A model generated the notes under the pieces. That model saw only the letters and a list, made by a program, of their open reading frames with translations. It was not told the origin of the DNA and did no database searches. Source: Verminephrobacter eiseniae EF01-2 (lineage in GTDB: Bacteria; Pseudomonadota; Gammaproteobacteria; Burkholderiales; Burkholderiaceae_C). From it: DNA of 64,000 bases. A program made the translations under genes and the position numbers. The stretch spans positions 124,001-188,000 of the forward strand of contig NC_008786.1 of NCBI RefSeq assembly GCF_000015565.1. Reading direction: 5' to 3'. Each line of letters opens with the position of its first letter. Position 1 is the stretch's first letter. Shown here piece by piece: positions 25,727 through 35,577 of the stretch.

Positions 25727-26293
25727 TTAAGTAGAAACATATCCAGAAGATGAAAAGTAGTTGGACAATTCCTGTGGTGTAAAACAATCAAGCAGGTGCC
25801 CGATGGTATTCCAAAGTCCATCGACAGTACGCTGTTCAGCTTGCCTGAGCAGGGCTTTCAGTTTGGAAAAGAATTTTTCGATAGGGTTCAAATCTGGTGA
25901 GTAAGGCGGAAGATAACGCAATGTTGCACCAACCCCCTCAATGGCCTCACGCACACCAGAGACTTTATGGCTGGACAAATTATCAGCGATCACGATATCA
26001 CCAGGGTGCAGCGTAGGACACAGAAATTGCTGTATATAGGCCAGGAATGCTTCGCCATCCATAGGGCCATCCAAGACCATTGGGGCGGTCACGGCGTTTA
26101 CCCGCAAGCCGGCAATGAAGGTGGTGATTTTCCGGTGACCATGTGGAACACTGGCTATGCAACGCTGTCCCTTCGGCGAACGGCCTCGTGTGCGGGTCAT
26201 GTTGGTGGATGTGCCCGTCTCATCAAGGAACACAAGCTTTGTTGCGTCAAGTGCTGGCTGGCTTTCCTTCCATGCAACCCGATCCGCTTGCAC
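25727..26293 (-). CDS. IS630-family transposase, second frame (DDE domain)
   Basis: Holds the catalytic part: [13 protein letters not shown] with the first Asp, [11 protein letters not shown] with the second Asp, and the Asp/Glu region [16 protein letters not shown]. It has no start of its own with a good ribosome site. Expression needs frameshifting from the upstream frame at the A-run near 26330-26337, after which the protein would read [13 protein letters not shown] and continue into this domain. Confidence 0.85.
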   Translation of the reverse strand: MQADRVAWKESQPALDATKLVFLDETGTSTNMTRTRGRSPKGQRCIASVPHGHRKITTFIAGLRVNAVTAPMVLDGPMDGEAFLAYIQQFLCPTLHPGDIVIADNLSSHKVSGVREAIEGVGATLRYLPPYSPDLNPIEKFFSKLKALLRQAEQRTVDGLWNTIGHLLDCFTPQELSNYFSSSGYVST

Positions 26294-26297
26294 ATCC

Positions 26298-26663
26298 TTA
26301 CGCTCTTGCTCGCTGGCGTGCAGAGTTTTTTTTAAAGCTCAAACCCCATTTATTCAGTTGGTGCCATAGGGCTGGGGCTTTGATCGTTATCCCATGCTCG
26401 GCCAGCCGTTCGCACATCTCGCGCAGTGTCAAATCCGCTCTGTCTTTAATCCATTCCCGCAACATAGGCTCCACTGGAGCAAGGCAAGATTTCCGATGCC
26501 CGCCAATCTGGAAACTATGTCGAATACCTTCTTCAAGACGCGTCTTGACTTGGTACACCCATACTCGACTGACTTCAAAACGCTTGGCAATATCGGTAGG
26601 ACGATCTCCTTGTTCTATCGCCTTCAGCACCCTATCTCGCAAATCCTGCGAATACGCTTGCAT
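26298..26663 (-). CDS. IS630-family transposase, first frame (HTH domain)
   Basis: A 121-residue frame with the N-terminal DNA-binding domain: [19 protein letters not shown], then [16 protein letters not shown] as helix-turn-helix. It ends with [11 protein letters not shown] when read without frameshift. A run of eight A on the coding strand just before the divergence is the expected slippage site. Confidence 0.85.
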   Translation of the reverse strand: MQAYSQDLRDRVLKAIEQGDRPTDIAKRFEVSRVWVYQVKTRLEEGIRHSFQIGGHRKSCLAPVEPMLREWIKDRADLTLREMCERLAEHGITIKAPALWHQLNKWGLSFKKNSARQRARA

Positions 26664-26731
26664 TGCATACTCCTTCAGAAAAAAGACGCCGCATCATATC
26701 ATGAATTGTTTGGTTTTAAGTCAAATATGCT

Positions 26732-27214
26732 CTAAGCGAAAGCCAGCCGAAGTGAGGCAGGGCTCGCTGTTTTAGCGTCCGTCGCCGAGATGTGCTCGAC
26801 GTCCGCACCGCACGCGTCCCGAACGGCGTTGGCCACCATTGAACGGTGGCAGAAGTTGAAGTCAGCCTCGTAGCAGAGCAGCGCGCAGTTCGACGACGCG
26901 GCCAATTCTGATAGCTCGTCGATGGCTGCTTTCTGCGTCTTGAGATGCTTCAGGAAGCCGTCGGTGTAGCGTTTCCAGTTGCCGTCTTCCTGGTAGCGAT
27001 CACGCACCAGCTTCGGGCAACCCAGCGCGACCATGTGGACGTACTCGAGGCCGGAAAGATTCAGGACGCTGGCCAGCGCCTTCTTCGAAAACCCAGGCTT
27101 GCGCGACAGGGGCAGCTCGCGGATGTCCACGACCGTCTCGATGCCGTGCTCAGCGAGCAACGACATGAACGCGTCGATGTCCAGTCCTTCGTAGCCTATG
27201 GTGAAAACAGTCAT
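26732..27214 (-). CDS. DUF488 family protein
   Basis: A 160-residue DUF488 protein. The N-terminal MTVFTIGYEGLDIDAFM and the C-terminal motif LLCYEADFNFCHRSMVA, with the conserved Cys-Glu and Cys-His-Arg residues, are diagnostic. Function is unknown for the family. It converges on the unknown gene, and its stop codon is shared with the IS630 target: c from the IS end plus the TA. The same stop would be formed without the IS, so this gene is not damaged. DUF488 proteins often sit in islands with nucleases. Confidence 0.88.
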   Translation of the reverse strand: MTVFTIGYEGLDIDAFMSLLAEHGIETVVDIRELPLSRKPGFSKKALASVLNLSGLEYVHMVALGCPKLVRDRYQEDGNWKRYTDGFLKHLKTQKAAIDELSELAASSNCALLCYEADFNFCHRSMVANAVRDACGADVEHISATDAKTASPASLRLAFA

Positions 27215-27243
27215 TGATTGAGCCCCTCTAAACAGAGATTTTA

Positions 27244-28508
27244 CAAGGCCGGAGCATCAAATTTCCCGCAGATGAAGGATATTGGCGAGGTAGTCCGGGT
27301 TCCAGGCAGCGGCCTTGCGCTTTTTTGGCAGGCCCATGGCGCGAGAGTGGTCAGCACGAAACAGGTTCATGGCGGCACGGCGCAGCAATGAGAAGTCGAG
27401 TGCGGCATTGCGTAGCCGGATGGGGCAGGCGTCCTCTCCAAAGGCCACATCCAGGCACCAGTGCAAGCCATTTTCAATGCCCCAGTGCATGCGCACAGCG
27501 TGCAAAATTCGCTCACTGTCGGCGGGCAATGAACTGATCACATAGCGCCGATCTGTCTCGGTCTTGCTGCCGATCACGCGGCTGGAGTCGATACCGGCCA
27601 CCGAAGTGATCTTCTTCCAGCGTTCCTTGAGCCCCAGGGTAGCCAGCCAATCCAGATCGCCCGCCGCCGTGCAGCGACGGGTTTCAATGCGGCCATGGCC
27701 CTTGTCCAGCGTTTCATGCACGCAGGTCTGTCTGACCGGGTAGCCGGGCGCGTCGAGCGTGCCAAAGAAGTCGCGCAAGGCGTGAGCCAGATGTGTTGGT
27801 TGTCCTTGACGGCAAGCACGTAATCGCCACCACCGTCCACGATCTGCTCGGCCATCGCGCTCTGGCAGCCCATGGCGTCGATGGTGACAACCGCTCCCTC
27901 GAGCGCCAGCGTTGGCAGCAACTCGCCAATGGCCGTGATTTCGTTGGACTTTTCTTGGCAGGCCAATGGCCCCAGCGTCAGGCCATATCCGGCGGCGTAG
28001 GCCGATACCTGATGCAGTGCGCGCAACCCGCAGGCCGGACGTGCCGCCCCGCGCAGACTCTTGCCATCGATGGCAATGACCAGGCCGCCCACCGCAGGAC
28101 AGACTTGGCGCCATCCAGGAACTCAAGCAGGCCGACAACTGACTTGGCGAGAGCGCCTCAAATACCCGACGGATGGTGTCGTGCCCGGGAATGCCGTTGC
28201 GCAGTTTCAGATAGCGACGCAGCCAGCCTTCGCGCGCGCGTCCCCAGTCCTCTTGTCATCCCACCCTTGCGCCCCTGACATGACCGCGCACAGTGCCAAA
28301 ACCAGTATGTCGAGCAGGTTGTGGTCGGTGCGGCCTGCAACCCGCGGGTCCTTCAACTGGCGCAACTGCTCAATGAGCTCTTCTAGCGTGTCTTTCTCCG
28401 CCATCTCTTGCTCCTGAAACCCCAAGAGTAGACACGATTTCTGAGCTGCTTTTACAATGGCTTATCGTAAGTCGTTGAATGTAAACAAACTTTGATGCTC
28501 CGGCCCTG
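27244..28508 (-). mobile_element. ISAs1-family element, degenerate
   Basis: Ends are inverted repeats: left CAAGGCCGGAGCATCAAA, right (reverse complement) CAGGGCCGGAGCATCAAA. The single transposase gene is frameshifted. The flanks do not show a target duplication. The left flank belongs to the DUF488 region and the right flank to an Rhs gene, so the element probably marks a rearrangement or deletion joint. Confidence 0.8.
27257..28404 (-). pseudogene. ISAs1-family transposase, frameshifted
   Basis: Reading on the minus strand from MAEKDTLEELIEQLRQLKD (28404), the N-terminal associated domain (LALCAVMSGAQGWDD) is followed by frame changes near 28260, 28130 and 27800. The DDE domain is recognisable in pieces (VIAIDGKSLRGAARPA, VVTIDAMGCQ, HWGIENGLHWCLDVAFGED), and the C-terminus ends YLANILHLREI. 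The gene cannot make a full transposase. Confidence 0.8.
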
Positions 28509-29439
28509 GCAACCCATTACGCCTGCCGTGCGCACCTATTTCCTGTATACAGACGAAGGGCTGATTGCCGAGGCCACACAGACCATCACCATCAACGCCG
28601 ATCAGTCCATCAGCGCCAGCGCGGCACCGACGATCACAACGCAATATGGCCCAAGGCCCGACAGTGAATTCATGACCGGGGTGCTGTTCATCAAGACCAA
28701 GAACGGCAATGGCAGGGATGTCGTCGCCTACTACCATGGCAATCACCTCGAGGTTCCGCTGCAAGCGACGGACAACGCGGGCAACGTGGTATGGGCGGCG
28801 AACTACAACGCCTTTGGGCGGGCGGATGTGGTGACGCCGAGGTCTGCGACGGGGGATTCACGGATCAATTCGCAGTTGCGGCTGCCCGGGCAGTATGAGG
28901 ATGTTGAGACCGGGTTGCATTATAACTTCCACAGATACTACGACCTCGACATCGGGAGATATTCGCAGATTGATCCCATCGGGTTGCGCGGAGGCCTTAA
29001 TGGGTATGTGTATGTGAATGGAAACCCGCTGAGCTTTACTGATCCATTGGGCTTGGACGTCGAACTGCGATGCCGGCCAGCGGAAATCGTAGCGGGCTTG
29101 GTCAATCACTGCTGGCTCAAGACCGATACGATAGAAGCGGGTATGAACAAGCGGATTACTTGCTCACGGGCAGGTAATGAGCTTGTTAACTTAGATTCTA
29201 TATGGGTAGTTGTTTCAAACCACCAATGCGACATACCGACCGTGATCACGCCTGTGCCCTTTGTGGACGAGGACTGTGTCAACCGTGAGTTGCAAATTGG
29301 TAAACCACTCGGTATGTTTCTTCCTCCGTTCAAATCATGCCAGACGTTCGCGCAGGATGTGATTCAGAAGTGCGCTCCGAGTAGTATTAGTCAGCCCTAC
29401 ATCAAATATCCGATAGGAAGATGGCGACCGAGACGATGA
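28509..29439 (+). pseudogene. Rhs-family polymorphic toxin gene, 5' end lost
   Basis: Only the last 310 residues of an Rhs/YD-repeat protein remain; the ISAs1 element replaces the rest and the start. The core end is intact: GLHYNFHRYYDLDIGRYSQ, DPIGLRGGLNGY, YVNGNPLSFTDPLGL. After PLGL comes a variable C-terminal domain of about 130 residues with HCWLKTDTIEAGM early and a conserved-looking SCQTFAQDVIQKC late. The His and Cys spacing suggests a papain-like or amidase-type cysteine enzyme, which is inference. The end overlaps the following membrane protein gene by 19 bases, as expected for a toxin-immunity pair. As it stands it lacks a delivery part. Confidence 0.8.
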
Positions 29440-29900
29440 TGAAAGAATTTATGAAAAAATGGATGACTTGGATGTTGACGGTGCTGCTTCTACTGGCCGC
29501 TGCACTCTATCTGATGTGGGCGATACAGTATGTGTGGCAAGGGTCGTTTCCGGGAAGCGACACGTCGAAATTTGCGATGGCAGCGGCGCTCAAATTTGGA
29601 GTGGCAGTGCTTTGCGCAGTTGCGCCCATCGTGCTGCGGGTGCGGCATTGGCGAGAAAGCAAGTGGTTACTTTGGATGTTGACGATCCTGCTCTTGTTGG
29701 GCGCTTGGCCCTTCCTGCTGTTGGCGATACAAAATGTGTGGTTGGAGTCGCCTCCATGGGCAGACAAGTCGGATGATGTGATACGGGCGGTGTTCCAATT
29801 TGGCGTAGCCGTGGTCTACGCGGTGACGCCCCTCGTGCTGTGGAAGCAGCATCGGCAAAGGCGCGGAGGCAGCGCACAGCACCGCAAATCAGGCAACTGA
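29421..29900 (+). CDS. probable immunity membrane protein, copy 1
   Basis: A 159-residue protein with four predicted membrane segments (about 12-33, 48-70, 82-106, 124-145) and a basic tail, WKQHRQRRGG. It overlaps the Rhs tail by 19 bases. Two further copies follow at about 594-base intervals. It is of unknown family. Position directly after a toxin tip makes immunity the best guess. An integral inner-membrane immunity protein would suit a toxin acting in the periplasm or on the membrane. Confidence 0.6.
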   Translation: MATETMMKEFMKKWMTWMLTVLLLLAAALYLMWAIQYVWQGSFPGSDTSKFAMAAALKFGVAVLCAVAPIVLRVRHWRESKWLLWMLTILLLLGAWPFLLLAIQNVWLESPPWADKSDDVIRAVFQFGVAVVYAVTPLVLWKQHRQRRGGSAQHRKSGN

Positions 29901-29916
29901 TCCGGGATCACTTGCA

Positions 29917-30014
29917 TGCGACACACCGACAATGACCACGCATCCGCCTGATGTGGACGAAAAGTGCTCCCCGAGCAATATCAGTCGGCCCTACATCAAA
30001 TATCCGATAGAAAG
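29917..30014 (+). repeat. spacer with remnant of the Rhs toxin tail, unit 1
   Basis: About 98 bases that resemble the end of the Rhs gene with an internal deletion. They read VDEKCSPSNISRPYIKYPI, compared with the KCAPSSISQPYIKYPI of the Rhs C-terminus. The same spacer precedes copy 3 (30510-30607) and starts again at 31103. Confidence 0.75.
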
Positions 30015-30493
30015 ATGGCGGTCGAGACGATGATGAAAGAATTTATGAAAAAGTGGATGCTTTGGGTGCTGAGGGCATTGCTCTTACTGGCCGCTATAAT
30101 CTCCTTGGAATTGGCGATATTCGCTGCGTGGCAGGGGTCATTTCCAGGGAGCGACATATCGAAATATACGATGTGGGCGGCGCTCCAACTTGGCGTGGCA
30201 GTGCTCTACGCCGTGACGATCATCGCGCTGCAGGTGCGGCATTGGCGAGAAAGCAAGTGGCTACTTTGGGTGCTGACGATCCTGCTCTTGTTGGGCGCTA
30301 CGCCCTTCCTGATATTGGCAAAAATAATGTGTGGTTAATGTCGTCTCCAGAGGGATACGAATCGAATGATGTGATATGGGCGGTGTTCCAATTTGGAGTG
30401 GCCGTGGTCTACGCGGTGACGCCCCTCGTGCTGTGGAAGCAGCATCGGCAAAGGCGCGGGGGCAGCGCACAGCACCGCAAATCAGGCACATGA
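30015..30493 (+). pseudogene. probable immunity membrane protein, copy 2, frameshifted
   Basis: It starts MAVETMMKEFMKKWMLW like the other copies. The frame is lost near 30325, where ACAAAATG of copy 1 has become AAAATAATG, so the product stops at 30338 after LAKIMCG. The last third (FQFGVAVVYAVTPLVLWKQ) continues in another frame to 30493. A 108-residue truncated product with about three membrane segments could still be made. Confidence 0.75.
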
Positions 30494-30509
30494 TCAGGGA
30501 TCATTTGCA

Positions 30510-30607
30510 TGCGACACACCGACAATGACCACGCCTCCGCCTGATGTGGACGAAAAGTGCTCCCCGAGTAATATCAGTCGGCCCTGCATCAAATATCCGA
30601 TAGGAAG
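30510..30607 (+). repeat. spacer with remnant of the Rhs toxin tail, unit 2
   Basis: Near-identical to 29917-30014 and carrying the same deletion relative to the Rhs gene. This shows that spacer and immunity gene were duplicated together as one module of about 593 bases. Confidence 0.75.
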
Positions 30608-31087
30608 ATGGCGGCCGAGACGATGATGAAAGAATTGATGAAAAAGTGGATGCTTTGGGTGCTGAGGGCATTGCTCTTACTTGCCGCTGTAATCTTCTTG
30701 AATGCGGCGATGTACGCTGCGTGGCAGGGGTCATTTCCAGGGAGAGACATATCGAAATATACGATGTGGGCGATGATCCGACTTGGCGTGGCAGTGCTCT
30801 ACGCTGTGACGCTCATCGCGCTGCAGGTGCGGCATTGGCGAGAAAGCAAGTGGCTACTTTGGGTGCTGACGATCCTGCTCTTGTTGGGCGCTTGGCCCTT
30901 CCTGCTGTTGGCGATACAAAATGTGTGGTTGGAGCCGGATCCATGGGAAGACAAATCGGATAATGTGATGTGGGCGGTGTTCCAATTTGGAGTGGCCGTG
31001 GTCTACGTGGTGACACCCATCATGCTGTGGAAGCAGCATCGGCAAAGGCGCGGGGGCAGCGCACAGCACCGCAAATCAGGCACATGA
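30608..31087 (+). CDS. probable immunity membrane protein, copy 3
   Basis: A 159-residue intact copy starting MAAETMMKELMKKWMLW. It has the same four membrane segments as copy 1, with most differences in the first loop and in the segment LESPPWADKSD/LEPDPWEDKSD. No toxin gene accompanies it, so it would be an orphan immunity gene. It ends 15 bases before another partial spacer (31103-31147), where the duplicated region stops. Confidence 0.6.
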   Translation: MAAETMMKELMKKWMLWVLRALLLLAAVIFLNAAMYAAWQGSFPGRDISKYTMWAMIRLGVAVLYAVTLIALQVRHWRESKWLLWVLTILLLLGAWPFLLLAIQNVWLEPDPWEDKSDNVMWAVFQFGVAVVYVVTPIMLWKQHRQRRGGSAQHRKSGT

Positions 31088-31227
31088 TCAGGGATCACTT
31101 GCATGCGACACACCGACAATGACCACGCCTCCGCCTGATGTGGACGAATTCAGGTTGATTTGCTGGCCACAGGCAAATGCATCGCTTGCGCCATCGGCCA
31201 TCGAGGCTTGAATCTTGAGGCTTGAAA

Positions 31228-31584
<357 letters not shown>

Positions 31585-31643
31585 TTATGCTTGGCGTAGA
31601 CGTTGCCTCTGACACTCCACCGCCCTTTTTTCTCCCCACGCCC

Positions 31644-32606
31644 ATGGGTCTGTTTTTCCTCAAGCGCTCGATGACTTTGCTGGCGACGCTGGTCGGCGCG
31701 TCCATCGTCGTGTTTCTGGTGCTGGAGATCCTGCCCGGCAACACCGCCCAGATCCTGATGGGGCCGGACGCCGCGCCGGACGCGGTGGCGGCATTGACCG
31801 CCAAGCTCGGGCTCGATCGCCCGGCCGGGCTGCGCTATTGGGACTGGGTCAGTGGATTGCTGCAAGGGCGTATGGGCGACAGCCATGCCTACAGTTCGCC
31901 GGTGCTCGACCTGGTGCTCGAACGCCTGGCGCTGACGGTTCCGCTGGCCTCGATGGCAATGCTCATCACCACGGTGCTGGCGCTGGCCGCCGGGGTCTAT
32001 GCGGCGGCGCACCACAACCGGCTCGGTGACGTGGGGGTGATGGGGCTGGCGCAGGTCGGCATCGCCATTCCCAATTTCTGGTTCGCCATCTTGCTGATCT
32101 TGCTGTTTTCGGTGCAACTGCGGTGGTTCTCTGCCGGGGGTTTTCCGGGCTGGACCGAGGCCGCTGGCGGCAGCCCGCTGGCGGCCTTCAAGGCGCTGCT
32201 GCTGCCGGCCATTGCGCTGGCCGTGGTGCAGGCGGCGATCCTGGCGCGCATTACCCGCTCGGCCGTGCTGGAGGTGCTGCGCGAGGACTTTGTGCGCACC
32301 GCCCGGGCCAAGGGGCTTTCGCAGCGGGCCGTGCTCTGGGGCCATGTGCTGCGCAACGCGATGATTCCGATCATCACCGTGATGGGGCTGCAGTTTGCCA
32401 ACCTGCTGGCCGGCACCATCGTGGTCGAGAATGTGTTTTATCTGCCGGGCCTGGGGCGCCTGATCTTTCAATCGATCGCCAACCGCGACCTGATCGTGGT
32501 GCGCAACTGCGTGCTGCTGCTGGCCGCGATGGTGGTCGTCGTGAACTTCGCGATCGACATGCTCTATGCGCTGATCGACCCGCGCGTCAAGGCCAGCGAC
32601 ATCTGA
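31644..32606 (+). CDS. ABC transporter permease (DppB type), second operon
   Basis: A 320-residue permease with about six membrane segments. The start MGLFFLKRSMTLLATL is chosen because upstream extensions are not hydrophobic; 31587 is an alternative. The EAA loop reads ARAKGLSQRAVLWGHVLRN. It ends LYALIDPRVKASDI, and its stop overlaps the next start by one base (TGATG). It is the first gene of a five-gene peptide-type uptake operon with its receptor last. It is a paralogue of, but clearly distinct from, the permease at 17324-18295. Confidence 0.9.
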   Translation: MGLFFLKRSMTLLATLVGASIVVFLVLEILPGNTAQILMGPDAAPDAVAALTAKLGLDRPAGLRYWDWVSGLLQGRMGDSHAYSSPVLDLVLERLALTVPLASMAMLITTVLALAAGVYAAAHHNRLGDVGVMGLAQVGIAIPNFWFAILLILLFSVQLRWFSAGGFPGWTEAAGGSPLAAFKALLLPAIALAVVQAAILARITRSAVLEVLREDFVRTARAKGLSQRAVLWGHVLRNAMIPIITVMGLQFANLLAGTIVVENVFYLPGLGRLIFQSIANRDLIVVRNCVLLLAAMVVVVNFAIDMLYALIDPRVKASDI

Positions 32607-33499
32607 TGGCCTCCCACCCTGTCGCCGCCGCTGTTGCTGCTACTGCCGCCGCCACCGCTGCGCCCGGCGGCTGGTTGCAGCGCGCGCTGCGCCAGCGCAA
32701 CTTTGCCATCGGCGCCGTGCTGGCCTTGCTGCTCATCGCGGCCGCCGCCCTGTCCCTGGTCTGGACGCCTTGGTCGCCCTACGAGATGGATCTGGCCGCC
32801 AAGCTGCAGCCGCCCACGCTGAGCCATTGGCTGGGCACCGACGCCTTCGGGCGCGATGTGGCCTCGCTGCTGCTGGTGGGTGCGCGCAACTCGATCCTGG
32901 TGGGCGTGATCGCGGTGGGCATCGGCCTGAGCGTCGGTTGCGCGCTGGGGCTGCTGGCCGCTGCCAGGCGTGGCTGGGTGGAGGAGTTGATCATGCGGCT
33001 GGCGGACTTCGGCTTTGCGTTTCCGGCCATCCTCTCGGCGATCATGCTGACGGCGGTGTTTGGCGCGGGCATCGTCAACTCCATCATCGCCATCGGCATC
33101 TTCAACATACCGACCTTCGTGCGGGTCACCCGCGCATCGGCCAACGCGCTGTGGTCGCGCGAGTACATCCTGGCAGCGCGCGCCTGCGGCAAGGGCGGCT
33201 GGCGCATCACGCTCGAACATGTGCTGCCCAACATCTCGTCGGTGCTGGTCGTGCAGGCCACGATACAGTTTGCCGTCGCCATCCTGGCCGAGGCGGCGCT
33301 GTCCTACCTGGGGCTGGGCACGCAGCCGCCGCAGCCATCCTGGGGCCGTATGCTCAGCGAGGCGCAGACGTTGATGTTCCAGGCGCCGCTGCTGGCCGTG
33401 TGGCCGGGCTTGGCGATTGCGCTGGCGGTGCTGGGCCTGAACCTGCTCGGCGATGGTTTGCGCGACCTGCTGGACCCGCGCCTGGCGCGAAAGCGCTGA
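32606..33499 (+). CDS. ABC transporter permease (DppC type), second operon
   Basis: A 297-residue permease. An alanine-rich N-terminus precedes the first membrane segment, followed by LGTDAFGRDVASLLLVGARN. The EAA loop is AARACGKGGWRITLEHVLPN, and the typical ALSYLGLGTQPPQPSWGRM follows. It forms the heteromeric channel with the preceding permease. Confidence 0.9.
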   Translation: MASHPVAAAVAATAAATAAPGGWLQRALRQRNFAIGAVLALLLIAAAALSLVWTPWSPYEMDLAAKLQPPTLSHWLGTDAFGRDVASLLLVGARNSILVGVIAVGIGLSVGCALGLLAAARRGWVEELIMRLADFGFAFPAILSAIMLTAVFGAGIVNSIIAIGIFNIPTFVRVTRASANALWSREYILAARACGKGGWRITLEHVLPNISSVLVVQATIQFAVAILAEAALSYLGLGTQPPQPSWGRMLSEAQTLMFQAPLLAVWPGLAIALAVLGLNLLGDGLRDLLDPRLARKR

Positions 33500-33533
33500 A
33501 AAACCGATCCAGCCTGCATCGCAATCACTGGCC

Positions 33534-34553
33534 ATGTCTTTGCTCGAAGTCTCCCGGCTGCAGATCCGCCTGCAAACCCACCGAGGCCCGGCCGACGCCG
33601 TGCGCGGTGTGGATTTTTCGCTCGCGCGCGGCGCCACCCTGGGCCTGATCGGCGAGTCCGGCTGCGGCAAATCGATCACCGCGCTGGCGCTGCTGGGCCT
33701 GCTGCCCGAAGGCGCGCAAGTCAGCGGCAGCATCCGCTTCGACGGCCAGGAACTGCTGGGCCGCAGCGATGCGCAACTGTGCCAACTGCGCGGCAACCGC
33801 ATCGGCATGGTGTTCCAGGAGCCGATGACGGCGCTGAACCCGGTGCACAGCGTTGGCCGCCAGGTGGCCGAGCCGCTGCGCCTGCACCGTGGCCTGGGCG
33901 CCACCGCCGCGCGCCAGCAGGCCACGGCCTTGCTCGATCGCGTGGGCATTGCCGATGCGGCGCGGCGCTTCGATGCCTACCCGCACCAGTTTTCCGGCGG
34001 CCAGCGCCAGCGCATCACGATTGCGATGGCGCTGGCCTGTGGCCCCGACCTGCTGATCGCCGACGAGCCCACCACGGCGCTCGATGTGACCATACAGCAG
34101 CAAATCCTCGACCTCATCAGCAGTTTGGTGGCCGAGCGCAACATGGCGCTGATCCTGATCTCGCACGACCTGGGCGTGATCTCGCAAAACGTGGACCGGA
34201 TGCTGGTGATGTACGGCGGCAGCGTGGTCGAGAGCGGCTCCACCGCCTGCGTCTTCGCGGCCATGGCCCATCCCTATACCCGGGGACTGTTTGCGGCGCG
34301 GCCGCAGTGGGGCGGCGCCGTGGACGCAATGGGCGCGCCGGGCCAGCGCCGCCTGGCCACCATTGCCGGCACCGTGCCCGAACTGGTGGACCTGCCCGCA
34401 GGCTGCCCCTTCGCCGGGCGTTGCAGCTACACCGTGGATGCCTGCCACCACGAACGCCCGCCGGTGCAGCGGGTGGCCGCCGACGCCGACGGCGATCACG
34501 AAGTGCGCTGCCTGCGCCACGAGGCCATTGCCGAGGCAGTGCGCAAGCGCTGA
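33534..34553 (+). CDS. ABC transporter ATP-binding protein (DppD type), second operon
   Basis: A 339-residue ATPase. Walker A is GESGCGKSI, followed by VFQEPMTALNP, the signature FSGGQRQRITIAMA, Walker B LLIADEP and LISHDLGV. The C-terminal cysteine region (CPFAGRCSYTVDAC ... RCLRH) is intact and, unlike the paralogue at 15410, carries no repeat insertion. The start MSLLEVSRLQ lies 34 bases after the permease stop. Confidence 0.9.
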   Translation: MSLLEVSRLQIRLQTHRGPADAVRGVDFSLARGATLGLIGESGCGKSITALALLGLLPEGAQVSGSIRFDGQELLGRSDAQLCQLRGNRIGMVFQEPMTALNPVHSVGRQVAEPLRLHRGLGATAARQQATALLDRVGIADAARRFDAYPHQFSGGQRQRITIAMALACGPDLLIADEPTTALDVTIQQQILDLISSLVAERNMALILISHDLGVISQNVDRMLVMYGGSVVESGSTACVFAAMAHPYTRGLFAARPQWGGAVDAMGAPGQRRLATIAGTVPELVDLPAGCPFAGRCSYTVDACHHERPPVQRVAADADGDHEVRCLRHEAIAEAVRKR

Positions 34554-34567
34554 CCGCAGCGAACGCA

Positions 34568-35494
<927 letters not shown>

Positions 35495-35577
35495 AACACT
35501 TGGCCGGCCCCCCGCCCCCCCCCGCCGACCCGGCGCGCCGGGGCCTTCGTCCGTTTTTTTGTCTGGAGAATCCGAAC

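Larger units (their letters stand above)
25714..26732 (-). mobile_element. IS630-family insertion sequence
   Basis: A 1019-bp element flanked by the TA target (25712-25713 and 26733-26734). The ends are inverted repeats: left GAGCATTTTTGATTTAA, right as reverse complement GAGCATATTTGACTTAA. The two reading frames on the minus strand join across an A-run. Removal restores the interrupted host gene exactly. Confidence 0.9.

Noticed and set aside
27239..28457. TTTTACAA at 27239-27246 and 28450-28457 as target duplication of the ISAs1 element
   Set aside because: The matching inverted repeats at 27244 and 28508 define different ends, so the 8-base match is probably chance.
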